64,000 bases of DNA from Idiomarina aquatica (GCF_004362895.1 NZ_SNXI01000005.1:146704-210703), one strand, 5' to 3'; counted from the first letter of the stretch, positions 10,412-20,165 are shown. Translations and numbers: made by a program. The notes: generated by a model not told the origin, from the sequence alone.

Positions 10412-11431
10412 TTAAAACGAAATGCAAATTTTACCGAAGTGTTTGCCGGCTTCCTCATAGCGAAAGGCGTCGGCTAGTTCATCCAGTTTAAAGGTCTTAT
10501 CAATGACCGGCTTTATACCGTTAACGTTAAGCGCCCGCACCAAGTCTTTCTGGTTGTCACGACTGCCCACAATAAGCCCCTGTAAGCGTGCTTGCTTAGC
10601 CATTAACCGGGTCGTCGGTATTTCACCCTCGTTACCGGTTAGCACACCAATCAGGGCGATATGACCGCCAATCGCCACGGCGTTTATTGATTGCGGCAAG
10701 GTGCCCGGGCCGCCGACTTCGATAACATGATCAACACCACGACCATGGGTTAACTTACGCACCGTTTTGCCCCATTCGGGATCGTCTTTATAGTTGATGA
10801 GGTAGTCGGCGCCCAGCTTTTTATACTGTTCTAATTTTGCATCCGACGACGAGGTCGCAAAAACGGTGGCGCCCAGACTTTTTGCGATCTGGCAGGCAAA
10901 CACCGACACCCCACCACTACCTAACACCAGCACCGTGTTGCCGGGTTTGATATTGCCATCAACCACCAAAGCACGCCAGGCAGTTAATCCGGCAGTGGTC
11001 AATGTCGCTGATTGCTCGTGACTAAACCCCTGCGGCTGCTCAGTAAAAAAGTGCGCCGGGCAAACCACAACCTCGCGGGCATAGCCATCGACTCCATCTC
11101 CCGGCGTTGTGCGAAAATCACCAATCGGCGCCGGCCCGCTGAGCCAGTATGGGAAAAACGTCGATACCACGTTATCGCCAACGGAAAAATCCTCGACGCC
11201 CTCGCCGACGGCTTCAATCACACCCGCGCCATCTGACAGTGGAATGCGCCCCTCTTCGGTTGGAATAAAACCGGCGGCGACACCAAAATCGTGAAAATTT
11301 AAAGAGCTCGCTTTGATACGGACGCGAACTTCACCCGCACCCGGCTGGCCGGGATCGTCTATTTTTGTCGCTTCGATATTATCCAGGCCGAAGGGTTGTT
11401 TAAGTTTTAACGCAGTAATTTGCTCAGCCAT
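10412..11431 (-). CDS. Medium-chain alcohol dehydrogenase/quinone reductase-like (copy 1)
   Basis: A 339-residue MDR oxidoreductase with a GroES-like N-terminal domain (SSLNFHDFGVAAGFIPTEEG) and a Rossmann domain with VLVLGSGGVSVFACQIAKSLG. The four-cysteine structural-zinc loop is absent, as in QOR-type members. ATG 11431 is chosen (GGGGAG 6 nt before), which makes it exactly as long as its close paralogue at 54767..55786. By eye the two match over nearly their whole length, including long identical blocks. Substrate unknown; NAD(P)H-dependent reduction of an enone, quinone or aldehyde is likely. Confidence 0.87.
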   Translation of the reverse strand: MAEQITALKLKQPFGLDNIEATKIDDPGQPGAGEVRVRIKASSLNFHDFGVAAGFIPTEEGRIPLSDGAGVIEAVGEGVEDFSVGDNVVSTFFPYWLSGPAPIGDFRTTPGDGVDGYAREVVVCPAHFFTEQPQGFSHEQSATLTTAGLTAWRALVVDGNIKPGNTVLVLGSGGVSVFACQIAKSLGATVFATSSSDAKLEQYKKLGADYLINYKDDPEWGKTVRKLTHGRGVDHVIEVGGPGTLPQSINAVAIGGHIALIGVLTGNEGEIPTTRLMAKQARLQGLIVGSRDNQKDLVRALNVNGIKPVIDKTFKLDELADAFRYEEAGKHFGKICISF

Positions 11432-11507
11432 TAGGTTCTCCCCATCGCATAAAAAGGTCACGCCTTACTATAATTGCGTGACCCGCTTTTAGATCAATAA
11501 GGTTACC

Positions 11508-13517
11508 TTAAAAACTTACCGCAGCCGACAGCCATAAGCGCCGCCCGTCTTCAACATATCCATAGTCCGCAACCATGATCTGTTCGTTAAAGACGTTGTA
11601 AAGAGCGGCACTCAATTTTACTGCGGGCGTTAGCGCATAATTAACTCCCAGGTCAGTCAACGTATAAAATGGTGCAATCAAGCTATCTTGCGAGGGGCCG
11701 GTCACCGGCTGGCTCTCTTCGCCGCGATAATGCACACGTATCCAACTGTTGGTCTGCTTATTCCAGGCATAATCCATAGATAACTGAATCAGATGTTTCG
11801 GTAATTGATTTAACGGACTGCCGGCATATTCGCCGGTTTTTTGTTCTGAATCCGTATAGGTATAGTTACCCGATAACTTCCAGCGACGCGTAAATTTGTG
11901 GCTGGCACTCAATTCCACCCCTTGCGTCACCGCTTCATCCACGTTAACTCGCGTAGTCGGTAAACTACCGAATTCATTCGGCCCGGCATCACAAATTGTC
12001 TGAGGGCACGCAACGCGAGTAATTTTATCCTTAAACTCGTTATAAAAAACGGTGATATTACCGCTACCATGGCGCCATTGCTGGTACCAACCCAATTCAT
12101 AATTTATCGACTCTTCCGGCTGTAAGTCCGGGTTACCGTAGACGTTACCACCGCGGCTGACCTGTCCCCACTGCGGCGTAATTTCTCGCAGTCCGGGAGC
12201 TCTGAAGCCGGTCGAAATACCGCCTTTAAGCGTGCTGCGGTTATTTGCCGTCCAAACCCCATAAATACGCGGACTCCAATGACCGCCAAAGGTTTTATCC
12301 TCGTCGTAACGCGCGCCAACTGTTACTGCAAACGCTGGCGCCAGTCGCCATTCATCCTCCGCAAACAGCGACCACTGATAACCCTCGACAAAGGTTAAAT
12401 CGCTAACCTGATTGGTGGTTAAATCGGTCAGCTCCTCTTTATAGTATGAGCCGCCCAAACTCAGGCTATGTTGATCATTTAGCGGTACTGACCAGAGTGT
12501 TTGAAAATCCAGATTGTCGACGCTGATCAAGCGTGACTTATTATCAAATTCGTCTTTTTTAAGGTAACTCCGTGAGCTGCCAAAATCCCAAAATGCATTA
12601 TGCGCTAAAGAAATTGACTGCCCCTGATAATCGGTTGTCGATGATTCAGGGCAACCGCGACGACCACACTCTTCTCCTGCTGCCAGCGGTTCAACGGTTT
12701 TACCCAAGGTTGCATCCAGGGTTTGATTCTGGCTGACTGCTTCCAGTAAGAACTCGTGTGATTTACTCGGTGTGAACGCCAGTTTAGCCGTAATATTATC
12801 TGCCTCGCGGCCGCGGAAACCCTCGTATATGGCATCTTCTTCACGTTTGCTGAACTGCCCGTATAACTGAACCCCAAGCACGTCATCAATCAGAGAGCCA
12901 GAAGTGAACAAGTTCGTTTGGTAAATATTTCCCGACTCATCACGTTGTTGCAGGGTGGCGTCAAAGCGAACTTCTGAGCGCCACTCGTCAGGCGTTTTAC
13001 GCGTGATAATATTAATAACGCCACCAATGGCATCAGAGCCGTAAAGTGACGACATCGGTCCGCGTATAATCTCAATTCGTTCGATAGCAGCCAGCGGCGG
13101 CGTCCAGGCACCCTCTACCCCGGGACCATCGCTATTGGGGCGCGTTTCACGCGATGTTTGCCGCTGTCCATCCACTAATATTAAGGTGTAATCTCGCCCC
13201 ATACCGCGAATAGAGACATCCTGACGGTCTCCACCTCCGGTTACGATAACGCCAGGTGCGTCTGTTAGTGCATCGGTCAGATCGCGGTAAAAGCGTTTAG
13301 ATATCTGACGCTTATCAATAACGCTAATCGATGCCGGCGCATCCTTTAACAACTGCTCTCCGGCCGACGCAGTTATCACCATGGTTTCCATGACCTTTTC
13401 CTGCTTGTGGTGATGCCGCTTATCCTGGGCATGAGCCGGTAAGGCCAAAGTAGCTACCGTCGTTGCCATGGTTATTGCTGCAGCAATTCTTGTCTGCGTG
13501 CATCGCGCAATTGACAT
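11508..13517 (-). CDS. TonB-dependent receptor, CirA/catecholate-siderophore type
   Basis: A 669-residue outer-membrane receptor. The signal peptide ends at LPAHAQD and is followed by a charged His stretch, DKRHHHKQEK. The TonB box is METMVITAS; the plug contains IERIEIIRGPMSSLYGSDAIGG; the barrel ends AAVSF. The plug is closest to CirA/FepA-like receptors. Start 13517 has AGGAG upstream. The divergent LysR-type gene is 116 nt away and may regulate it. The His cluster just after the signal peptide could bind metal, but this is speculative. Ligand (catecholate, other siderophore or metal chelate) not determined. Confidence 0.85.
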   Translation of the reverse strand: MSIARCTQTRIAAAITMATTVATLALPAHAQDKRHHHKQEKVMETMVITASAGEQLLKDAPASISVIDKRQISKRFYRDLTDALTDAPGVIVTGGGDRQDVSIRGMGRDYTLILVDGQRQTSRETRPNSDGPGVEGAWTPPLAAIERIEIIRGPMSSLYGSDAIGGVINIITRKTPDEWRSEVRFDATLQQRDESGNIYQTNLFTSGSLIDDVLGVQLYGQFSKREEDAIYEGFRGREADNITAKLAFTPSKSHEFLLEAVSQNQTLDATLGKTVEPLAAGEECGRRGCPESSTTDYQGQSISLAHNAFWDFGSSRSYLKKDEFDNKSRLISVDNLDFQTLWSVPLNDQHSLSLGGSYYKEELTDLTTNQVSDLTFVEGYQWSLFAEDEWRLAPAFAVTVGARYDEDKTFGGHWSPRIYGVWTANNRSTLKGGISTGFRAPGLREITPQWGQVSRGGNVYGNPDLQPEESINYELGWYQQWRHGSGNITVFYNEFKDKITRVACPQTICDAGPNEFGSLPTTRVNVDEAVTQGVELSASHKFTRRWKLSGNYTYTDSEQKTGEYAGSPLNQLPKHLIQLSMDYAWNKQTNSWIRVHYRGEESQPVTGPSQDSLIAPFYTLTDLGVNYALTPAVKLSAALYNVFNEQIMVADYGYVEDGRRLWLSAAVSF

Positions 13518-13541
13518 TTCTCATTCTCCTGATAAATTGTT

Positions 13542-13576
13542 AATGCGAATTATTCGTGTTTGCTATAATACGCATT
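13542..13576. promoter_or_regulatory. Divergent promoter region with inverted repeat between receptor and LysR genes
   Basis: Arms AATGCG (13542..13547) and CGCATT (13571..13576) flank a TATAAT hexamer at 13564..13569 that could be the -10 of the LysR gene. The left part, TAATGCGAATTATTCG, weakly resembles a Fur box (about 12 of 19 positions by hand). Plausible shared operator for the divergent pair; no more can be said. Confidence 0.35.
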
Positions 13577-13633
13577 GTAAACGCGCAAACCATCGCAATC
13601 TGTTAAATTCAGGATTAAGGAACACTTAAAGGA

Positions 13634-14524
13634 ATGAACCAGCGCCTCTTAAAAGCAGTACGGGTATTTAACCAAACAGCATGCACCGGCAGCATGAGCC
13701 AAGCGGCACGCGAGCTCAATATGACGGTATCTGCCGTCAGTCAACAGTTACAAAAATTGGAGGAGGAAATTGGCCTGTCGCTTTTTGTTCGCAACACCCG
13801 CTCGATGTCATTAACCGAGGCCGGTGAACTGTATTACCAAACCACCCGAAAAATTGCAGACGAAGCCGAGTTGATGCAGTCAAAATTGGCGATGCTGAAA
13901 CAACAACCGCAAGGCGTTATCAAGTTAGTCGCTCCGGCCGGTTTTGGCGGCGGTTTGCTTAGTGGGCCGTTAAAGCAATTGATGAGCGAGTTTCCCGACA
14001 TGGGTGTGCATTTAACATTAACCGATGAGCCCTGTAATTTAGTACGCCAGGGAGCCGACCTGGGCCTGTGTATCGGCCCGTTAAGTGACTCGCAGATGGT
14101 GGCAAGACAATTAGCTGAATGGCAGATGTGCTTGTGTGTGAGCCGCCAACACCCCCTGGCCGACTCTCCGCCTAAACATCCTTCACAGTTGCACGCTCAA
14201 GATTACATTAGCCATATTCGCGAACAAAATACGATTAGTCAGCTATCGCACCCGGGTGGCGAGTTATTTGAATTAAAACAACGCCGACTGATGGTCAATA
14301 ATATGCAGTCACTTATTCAAATGATAAAAGATAACGTGGGTTTCGGCTTAGTGCCAAAGATCGAGGTTGAACAGGCACTTGCTGACGGCGAGCTAGTTGA
14401 GTTACTGACTGACTGGACTGTACCTAACTATACTGTGCATGCAGTGACGCCTCAACGCGATTTTATTCCGGCTAAAACACAAACCGCTATTAAGCTGTTA
14501 AAGGCGCATTTTAATGCGATTTAA
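13634..14524 (+). CDS. LysR-family transcriptional regulator
   Basis: A 296-residue LysR regulator. The N-terminal winged HTH has the usual signature (GSMSQAARELNMTVSAVSQQ, LFVRNTRSMSLTEAG), followed by a periplasmic-binding-like effector domain (IKLVAPAGFGGGLLSGPL and on). An AAGGA site lies just before the ATG. Closest in character to the large group of AaeR/DmlR-like regulators. It is divergent from the TonB receptor at 11508..13517, a common arrangement for regulator and target. Effector unknown. Confidence 0.88.
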   Translation: MNQRLLKAVRVFNQTACTGSMSQAARELNMTVSAVSQQLQKLEEEIGLSLFVRNTRSMSLTEAGELYYQTTRKIADEAELMQSKLAMLKQQPQGVIKLVAPAGFGGGLLSGPLKQLMSEFPDMGVHLTLTDEPCNLVRQGADLGLCIGPLSDSQMVARQLAEWQMCLCVSRQHPLADSPPKHPSQLHAQDYISHIREQNTISQLSHPGGELFELKQRRLMVNNMQSLIQMIKDNVGFGLVPKIEVEQALADGELVELLTDWTVPNYTVHAVTPQRDFIPAKTQTAIKLLKAHFNAI

Positions 14525-14526
14525 GT

Positions 14527-14936
14527 CTATGTCGATAATTGGCGGATATGTTTAGATTTCGTGGCAATAAAAATTCCGACTAGTAGACCGATAATATCCA
14601 AAACCATTTGTAACGTAACCGTCACACCATAGGCAAACCAATCCATCACTCCGTCGTCAACGACCGCTATATATATGAAGAAAATATTCCATAGTAACAA
14701 GAAGCCAATGCCATAAAAAATAAACTGCGTCTCTTCCTCGCCGATGGCTTACGTGCAACGAGTGATGCCAAGTGATTATAACCATAAACAGCCGCCAACA
14801 TCGGGCTCAACATATAGCCAGAAAGTTGAACACCCAAAAATAAAGAAAAAATGACAAGTCCTATTAAGATAGCAACATAACTTAGAATAAAGCGTATCAA
14901 CGCACGCTGTGTATTCGTCAATCTGGTCCTGCTCAT
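14527..14936 (-). pseudogene. Frameshifted small membrane protein gene
   Basis: Two reading frames together encode one membrane protein. The first runs from ATG 14936 (MSRTRLTNTQRALIRF, two hydrophobic segments, then HLASLVARK). The second continues from about 14748 as AIGEEETQFIFYGIGFLLLW, with further membrane segments, to ATKSKHIRQLST and a stop at 14527. Adding one A in the AAG codon at 14748..14750 joins the frames into a 136-residue protein with about four helices. The out-of-frame end of the first frame is not membrane-like, so this is a real frame break or a sequencing error. It may belong to an uncharacterised small integral-membrane family; not recognised with certainty. Confidence 0.65.
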
Positions 14937-15076
14937 CTAGTCGCCTTTTGTCTAAACCCGAGGGATTTATGGTTGTTATGTAAAAAATATGTGGAGTAAA
15001 GCCTACTATCTGAGCCAACCTTCATCAACATGATCTTTTTTGCACTTAGACACGTTTAAATTTTTTTTTACTACAC

Positions 15077-16543
15077 ATGTTATTCATGCCACTGTCTATT
15101 GTATGGTTAAAACGCGATTTACGTTTGCACGACCACGAGCCGCTACAGCGGGCTATAGCAGCCGGTCAGCCCGTTTTATTGGTATACGTATTTGAACCTG
15201 ACATGGTCAATGATCCGCACTTAAGCGAGCGGCATTTTCGTTTTATTACGCAAAGCCTGGATGACCTCAGGCGTCAGTGTCCGGATATCGCGCTGTGGGT
15301 AAAACGTGCGCCGGTTTTAGAGGTGTTAAAAGCGCTGCACCAGGAATTCGGTATCTCAGCACTATTTAGCCATCAGGAAGTCGGCCTGGATTACACCTTT
15401 AAACGTGATCTCGCGGTTGCTGAATGGTGCAAAAACCGCGGCATTGATTGGTCAGAGTCGCCAACCGGCGCCGTTGTCCGCGGCTTAACTCATCGCAGAA
15501 ATTGGGATAAACACTGGCATCAGGTGATGCGTGCTAAAGCCCAGCATCCCGATGTAAATAATGCCCAATGGTTAATTGATGTGCCGACATCAGACACTCT
15601 GCCGACCGAATGGCAGCAACCCGACGAAAATTTTCAAACCGGTGGCGAAACTAGCGCCTGGGCAACGCTTAACGACTTTTATGCCGGCCGTGGCCAGCAT
15701 TACTTCCGTCAGTTATCCAGCCCATTAACCGCCGAAACAGCCTGCTCGCGGCTGTCACCCTATTTAGCCTGGGGTAACATCAGTTTACGGCAGGTTTACC
15801 ATACTGTGCTCAAGTCATGGAAACGTCCGGGCTGGCGGCGCACGCTCATGGCTTTCAGCTCCCGACTGCATTGGCATTGCCACTTTATTCAAAAATTTGA
15901 GAGCGAGTCCGAAATGGAATTTCGTCATCTTAATCCCGGCTATAACGATATGCCACTCACCACCGGCGACCAGGCACAACAGCACCTGAAAGCCTGGCAA
16001 CAGGGGCAAACGGGTATACCAATGGTTGATGCTTGTATGCGCTGCCTGCAGACCACGGGGTATATTAACTTTCGTATGCGCGCCATGCTGGTGAGCTTTT
16101 TGACTCATCACCTGGCACTCGACTGGCGCTTGGGGGTTACCCATTTGGCACGATTATTTTTGGATTTTGAGCCCGGTATCCATTATGCCCAGTTTCAGAT
16201 GCAAGCGGGCGTTACCGGTATTAATACCATTCGGCTCTATAACCCCATTAAACAAGGGCAGGAAAAAGATCCCGAAGGGCAATTTATCAGTCGCTGGTGC
16301 CCGGAGCTGGCAGAGTTACCGGTAAACTTTATTCACCAGCCGTGGGAACTTACCGCCATGGAACAGCAACTCTATGATTTTAGCCTGGGAAAGGATTATC
16401 CTGCCCCCATTATCGATGTCGATGCGGCGGCAAAAACGGCCCGCGACAGACTCTGGAGTTGGCGTAAAAAACCACAAGTTCTTGCGCATAAAAAACGGAT
16501 ACTCAATCGCCATGCCGCACCAAAAACAAAATTTACCCAGTAA
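15077..16543 (+). CDS. Cryptochrome/deoxyribodipyrimidine photolyase-family flavoprotein
   Basis: A 488-residue flavoprotein. The N-terminal alpha/beta photolyase domain ([20 protein letters not shown]) binds the antenna chromophore. The C-terminal helical FAD domain carries [32 protein letters not shown] and [19 protein letters not shown]. This group is annotated as cryptochrome/photolyase-family protein; repair of UV dimers or blue-light sensing cannot be told apart here. Starts at 15077 and 15086 are both possible and neither has a clear ribosome-binding site. Its 3' end overlaps the DUF2256 gene by 32 nt, and a PYP photoreceptor lies 2.6 kb away. Confidence 0.88.
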   Translation: MLFMPLSIVWLKRDLRLHDHEPLQRAIAAGQPVLLVYVFEPDMVNDPHLSERHFRFITQSLDDLRRQCPDIALWVKRAPVLEVLKALHQEFGISALFSHQEVGLDYTFKRDLAVAEWCKNRGIDWSESPTGAVVRGLTHRRNWDKHWHQVMRAKAQHPDVNNAQWLIDVPTSDTLPTEWQQPDENFQTGGETSAWATLNDFYAGRGQHYFRQLSSPLTAETACSRLSPYLAWGNISLRQVYHTVLKSWKRPGWRRTLMAFSSRLHWHCHFIQKFESESEMEFRHLNPGYNDMPLTTGDQAQQHLKAWQQGQTGIPMVDACMRCLQTTGYINFRMRAMLVSFLTHHLALDWRLGVTHLARLFLDFEPGIHYAQFQMQAGVTGINTIRLYNPIKQGQEKDPEGQFISRWCPELAELPVNFIHQPWELTAMEQQLYDFSLGKDYPAPIIDVDAAAKTARDRLWSWRKKPQVLAHKKRILNRHAAPKTKFTQ

Positions 16544-16661
16544 AATTTGCCCGGTTTGTGAGCGTCCTTTTGTTTGGCGCAAAAAATGGCGGGATTGTTG
16601 GGACGAGGTGAAGTATTGCTCCGAACGTTGCAGACGACAACGCCACAAGCAGACGAATTAA
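16512..16661 (+). CDS. DUF2256 zinc-ribbon-like small protein
   Basis: A 49-residue protein: [20 protein letters not shown], then [20 protein letters not shown]. Two CxxC-like cysteine pairs (CPVC and C-S-E-R-C, plus a central CW) suggest a zinc knuckle. This is the DUF2256 signature, commonly found beside or fused to photolyase/cryptochrome genes. It begins inside the photolyase gene in another frame (32-nt overlap), so translation is probably coupled. It converges with the GNAT gene (4-nt overlap). Function unknown. Confidence 0.85.
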   Translation: MPHQKQNLPSKICPVCERPFVWRKKWRDCWDEVKYCSERCRRQRHKQTN

Positions 16662-17101
16662 AGCTGTTTACTCATTATTAAGCGGTCTTCGTCCTTGCCA
16701 AGGTAGTCAGCAACTTCGTCAAGCACACTAAAGCCGGCTTTTTGATACAGAGCTACCGCTTTGGTGTTAGTTGGCGCAACACTCAGTTCCATAGTCTCAT
16801 AGCCCTCTTGTTTGGCAACGACCATACTGTGTTGCAACAGCGCTTTGCCCAGCCCCAGCTGTTGGAAGTCTGTTGCTACCAATAGTGACATCAGCATCAC
16901 GCGTTGTGGATCCAGTGGCACCATCATACTGTACCCCGACGCAACGTCATCGTTCTGCGATACCAAAAGCAACTGCGGCCACTGCCGATAAGCCTGGTAA
17001 AACAACAGTTCTGGATACCCTTCGGCACCATAAAGCTGCCGCTCATAAAGCGACAGCTTGTGCAGATCTGTAACCTCCGCCAACCGAATTAAACTGCTCA
17101 T
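16658..17101 (-). CDS. GNAT-family N-acetyltransferase
   Basis: A 147-residue GNAT enzyme. The acetyl-CoA loop is [20 protein letters not shown] (Q/RxxGxG/A type), followed by [20 protein letters not shown], the usual motif B. Acceptor unknown. Its ATG overlaps the stop of the upstream OmpA-like gene in an ATGA, so the two are one transcript and translationally coupled. Confidence 0.87.
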   Translation of the reverse strand: MSSLIRLAEVTDLHKLSLYERQLYGAEGYPELLFYQAYRQWPQLLLVSQNDDVASGYSMMVPLDPQRVMLMSLLVATDFQQLGLGKALLQHSMVVAKQEGYETMELSVAPTNTKAVALYQKAGFSVLDEVADYLGKDEDRLIMSKQL

Positions 17102-17727
17102 TGCTGAGTATTCGGAATGATTTTCAGCTCGACCCGACGGTTTTGCTCACGCCCACTGGCCGTATTGTTGTCAGCAATCGGCTGATTTTCGCCATAGCCA
17201 TAGGTCGTTAAGCGGCGCTGATCGATACTATTACCGACCAGATAGTTGCGTACTGCCATAGCGCGATTTAGCGACAACTGTTGGTTGTAGGCCGCATCAC
17301 CCGTGCTATCGGTGTGACCCTCAACCATCATGGTGGTTTTTTCGTATTTTTTCAGCACTTTAGCTACGTCATCCAATACCGGATAAAAGTTCTGTGAAAT
17401 ACTGGCACTGTCCGTTGCAAAGGTAATATTACCGGGTAACTGCAGGCGTATATTGTCACCTTCGCGAATAACCTGTACGCCACTACCGGATAATTCGTCG
17501 CGGAACTCTTGCTCCTGCTTATCCATGTAGTTACCGATGGCGCTGCCGGCCAAGGCCCCTACTGCAGCACCCCATACATAGCGGCTTTTATCATGGTCGC
17601 CAGTACCCTTACCAAGTAACGCACCGGCTACCGCACCAATTGCCGCACCTTTTTGAGTATTGTTCATGTTGGCACAACCGGCAACAACAAACGACGATAA
17701 TGCAGTTACTAAAATCAGTTTTTTCAT
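17098..17727 (-). CDS. OmpA-family lipoprotein (YiaD-like)
   Basis: A 209-residue envelope protein. Lipobox SFVVAGC, then a glycine-zipper region (GAAIGAVAGALLGKGTG, AVGALAGSAIGNYMD), then a C-terminal OmpA/MotB peptidoglycan-binding domain with GHTDSTGD and SGREQNRRVEL. It should be anchored in the outer membrane and bind peptidoglycan, as YiaD does. First gene of a two-gene unit with the GNAT gene. A 116-nt gap separates it from the upstream ligase gene, enough for its own promoter. Confidence 0.88.
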   Translation of the reverse strand: MKKLILVTALSSFVVAGCANMNNTQKGAAIGAVAGALLGKGTGDHDKSRYVWGAAVGALAGSAIGNYMDKQEQEFRDELSGSGVQVIREGDNIRLQLPGNITFATDSASISQNFYPVLDDVAKVLKKYEKTTMMVEGHTDSTGDAAYNQQLSLNRAMAVRNYLVGNSIDQRRLTTYGYGENQPIADNNTASGREQNRRVELKIIPNTQQ

Positions 17728-17843
17728 TGCGACACTTCCCTCTTGCCTAAACTGATAATCACTTTAGCATAATCAAAAATTTTCGCTGTAATGGTTTACA
17801 GCATCTTTACAGATATTAAATTTTAGTCGTTGTCACGCGCTAC

Positions 17844-19106
17844 TTAGCGACTCATTAGGTCCGCTTGCAGATCCCAGTCAATCTCTTTACCCATGTCATT
17901 AACAGGCACATCGCCGGAGACTGCAAATTTGCGTGGCATTTCAGCATCATCAAGCTTTTCTGCAAGCCACGACTGCACCTGGGCGATCAATGCTTCCGTC
18001 GGCATATTCAACGCTTGTTGCTCAGCCACAATTAGCGCTTTTAAACCGCTGTCACTGTCACTTTCGATTAATCGAACCCGCGCCTCTTTAATACTCGGAT
18101 GCTCTGCCATCAGCGCAGCGATGCGCTTAGGGTAAACGTTATAGCCGTTAACTTGTACGGCATGGTCCTTGCGCGCTAGCGGTTTAAAATGACGCTCGTC
18201 ACGCCATTCAAGGTCATCCGGAACTGCAACGCTGTCATTGGTCGAAATATCGACGACATGCTCCAGATCACGGCGCTGCCAACGTGGCAATAATTCATAC
18301 CAACCGTCGCGCATAATGCGCACGCCCAAGCCCGACGTCTCGCTACTGCCATAGACTTCGATTATTTGACTCAAGCCCTGCTGGTGTAACTGTTGTAAAA
18401 CATCTGACGCCACCGGCCCGCTGGAACAAACCGCATGTGCTTGTTGCGGGAAGCCCACATTGGCTTGTGCTAACTGTCGATACCAACCCGGGAAGCCAAC
18501 TAAAAGGTCACCGTTAGCGAGTCGCTGACCCTGCGTTAACGTGAACGCCTTTAACCCTCTGATGACGGGTACACTCATCACTTCCGGTAATAACACAGAA
18601 AAGATAAAGCCATAGATATGGTGAGGGGGAACGGCACTTATAACACGCTTTATCTGTGCATCGTTGTCACCTAAGTTATCACCTAAATAGCTCGCAAAAT
18701 ATTCAGCTTCACGGTAAAGGTCATCCCAGCGCTGGCTACATTTCTTAGGCTGTCCGCTCGAACCTGACGACGAGAAGGTAATATCCTTGCTGCCCTGCTC
18801 TCTGCTGGTCTGTACCACCTCAGCCCACTCGCCCAAACTAGACACACGGAGCAAGTAATCTTCCAAACCAGTACTATCCAGCTGAAAAAAGTCAACCACG
18901 CGACTGGCAATCGACATCCACTCAAATGAGTCTACTTTAACTTCGTTATCATTGCCCTGAGCACGCGACGCGGTAGTGATAATCGTATCTGACTTCCACT
19001 GACGCCCCTTCCAGAGCTGGCTGTCTTTTTTACGGATCTTTGCCAGTTCATCGGCCGTCAGCGCGCCGATGATGGCAATAATTGAAGCCTGCGATAAGGT
19101 ACTCAT
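17844..19106 (-). CDS. AMP-dependent ligase for the PYP chromophore (4-hydroxycinnamate:CoA ligase-like)
   Basis: A 420-residue, relatively short adenylate-forming enzyme. The A3 loop is TFSSSGSSGQPKK, the A5 region VYGSSETSG, and the A10 lysine is kept in NDMGKEIDW. Its start overlaps the PYP stop by one base (TAATG), so the two are translated together. In known PYP systems a p-coumaroyl-CoA ligase activates the chromophore before attachment to the PYP cysteine; the coupling makes that the likely role. The tyrosine ammonia-lyase that would make p-coumarate is not in this window. Confidence 0.85.
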   Translation of the reverse strand: MSTLSQASIIAIIGALTADELAKIRKKDSQLWKGRQWKSDTIITTASRAQGNDNEVKVDSFEWMSIASRVVDFFQLDSTGLEDYLLRVSSLGEWAEVVQTSREQGSKDITFSSSGSSGQPKKCSQRWDDLYREAEYFASYLGDNLGDNDAQIKRVISAVPPHHIYGFIFSVLLPEVMSVPVIRGLKAFTLTQGQRLANGDLLVGFPGWYRQLAQANVGFPQQAHAVCSSGPVASDVLQQLHQQGLSQIIEVYGSSETSGLGVRIMRDGWYELLPRWQRRDLEHVVDISTNDSVAVPDDLEWRDERHFKPLARKDHAVQVNGYNVYPKRIAALMAEHPSIKEARVRLIESDSDSGLKALIVAEQQALNMPTEALIAQVQSWLAEKLDDAEMPRKFAVSGDVPVNDMGKEIDWDLQADLMSR

Positions 19107-19483
19107 TACAGACGCTTAACAAAAACCCAGTAGCTATCGCCTGACAAGGCTTTCTTCATGTGTACTTTCACTTTAGTCGGCTTCATTTCATAATCGAAGG
19201 TGTATTCGAACATGGTGTTTAAGTCACCGTTCTTAACACCCTCATCAAACTTACCTTTAAACTCTTTACTGTTCGTACACGGCGCTACGTCAGTAAAAAA
19301 GTTCTTGCCCACTACCGCTGATGGATCACGGCCGGTGATATCACCTTCGGCAGCGTTGTACTGAATAATCTTGCCGTTGCCATCCAGTTGAATAGCGCCA
19401 AATGCAACGTCATCTAACTGACCGTTATCCATCGACGCTAGTTTATTTTCGATATCGTTAGATCCAAACTGCACGATTTCCAT
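19106..19483 (-). CDS. pyp: Photoactive yellow protein
   Basis: A 125-residue blue-light sensor with a single PAS domain. Every key residue keeps Halorhodospira numbering: Tyr42, Glu46, Thr50, Arg52, chromophore-binding Cys69 (in TDVAPCTN) and Met100. The C-terminus ends SYWVFVKRL, as in class-I PYPs. The chromophore is p-coumarate linked as a thioester to Cys69. A good AGGAG lies before the ATG. It is first in a two-gene unit with the chromophore ligase. In Idiomarina, PYP has been linked to light control of biofilm or motility; no output partner is obvious in this operon. Confidence 0.96.
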   Translation of the reverse strand: MEIVQFGSNDIENKLASMDNGQLDDVAFGAIQLDGNGKIIQYNAAEGDITGRDPSAVVGKNFFTDVAPCTNSKEFKGKFDEGVKNGDLNTMFEYTFDYEMKPTKVKVHMKKALSGDSYWVFVKRL

Positions 19484-19559
19484 TCAATTCTCCTAATTTT
19501 GCGAATGCTCACCTTCTTTTAGAAGAACGGTTGCCATTTAGATCAGCGGTTAAAGGAAA

Positions 19560-20165
19560 TTAGTTTGATTTATGATCGCGATTTTTGCCTAACCCGGCAC
19601 TAATTGTCATTTGCAGCGCGTCCGCAGGCTTAAGATCGATAGATTCGACGCAATTTTTCGGCACCATAATCATATAGCCACCCACGTTGTAACTCATCGG
19701 TAAAAATACCGCGACTTGATCATCGTTGAGCATCTTCGAGAGGCGGTCATCGTCGTCACCACTTTTTTTCGTCACAATGCCAATGAGACGAGTTTCACTG
19801 TTCGGCAATGTCACCAACACCACCGACTCTTCAGCAAAATCTTTACCCGACATCATCTCAAAGACATCGTTAACGGTGCCGTATAGACTACGCAGCAAAG
19901 GCAACTTGTTCATCAACATACCAGGCAGTTGCCATACCCAGTTCATAAAACGCCAACGGGTACTAAAACCGATTAATACGGTTAACACCAAAAAACTGAT
20001 AAATGCCAGTCCCGGAAAGTAATAGGTCTCGCCCAGTACCGCCTTCCAAATAGGCGATAGCCAGGTTTCTATTGTTACCAATAGCCACTGCACCAGGTAA
20101 ACGGTGACAATAATCGGCAACAGAATCGCAAGTCCTTTTAATAACGACTGAATAATAATTTTCAT
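19560..20165 (-). CDS. DUF502 inner-membrane protein
   Basis: About 201 residues. Two membrane helices (LLKGLAILLPIIVTVYLVQW, FPGLAFISFLVLTVLIGF) are followed by a cytosolic or periplasmic part with NKLPLLRSLYGTVNDVF, VTLPNSETRLIGIVT and FLPMSYNVGGYMIMVP, typical of the DUF502 family. The start is ATG 20165; an upstream in-frame extension to 20234 lacks support. Function unknown. It lies upstream of pyp on the same strand, 76 nt away, so they may be separate units. Confidence 0.83.
   Translation of the reverse strand: MKIIIQSLLKGLAILLPIIVTVYLVQWLLVTIETWLSPIWKAVLGETYYFPGLAFISFLVLTVLIGFSTRWRFMNWVWQLPGMLMNKLPLLRSLYGTVNDVFEMMSGKDFAEESVVLVTLPNSETRLIGIVTKKSGDDDDRLSKMLNDDQVAVFLPMSYNVGGYMIMVPKNCVESIDLKPADALQMTISAGLGKNRDHKSN

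Noticed and set aside
14776..15018. 80-codon minus-strand reading frame
   Set aside because: Overlaps the frameshifted membrane gene in another frame, with no membrane or domain pattern and no ribosome-binding site.
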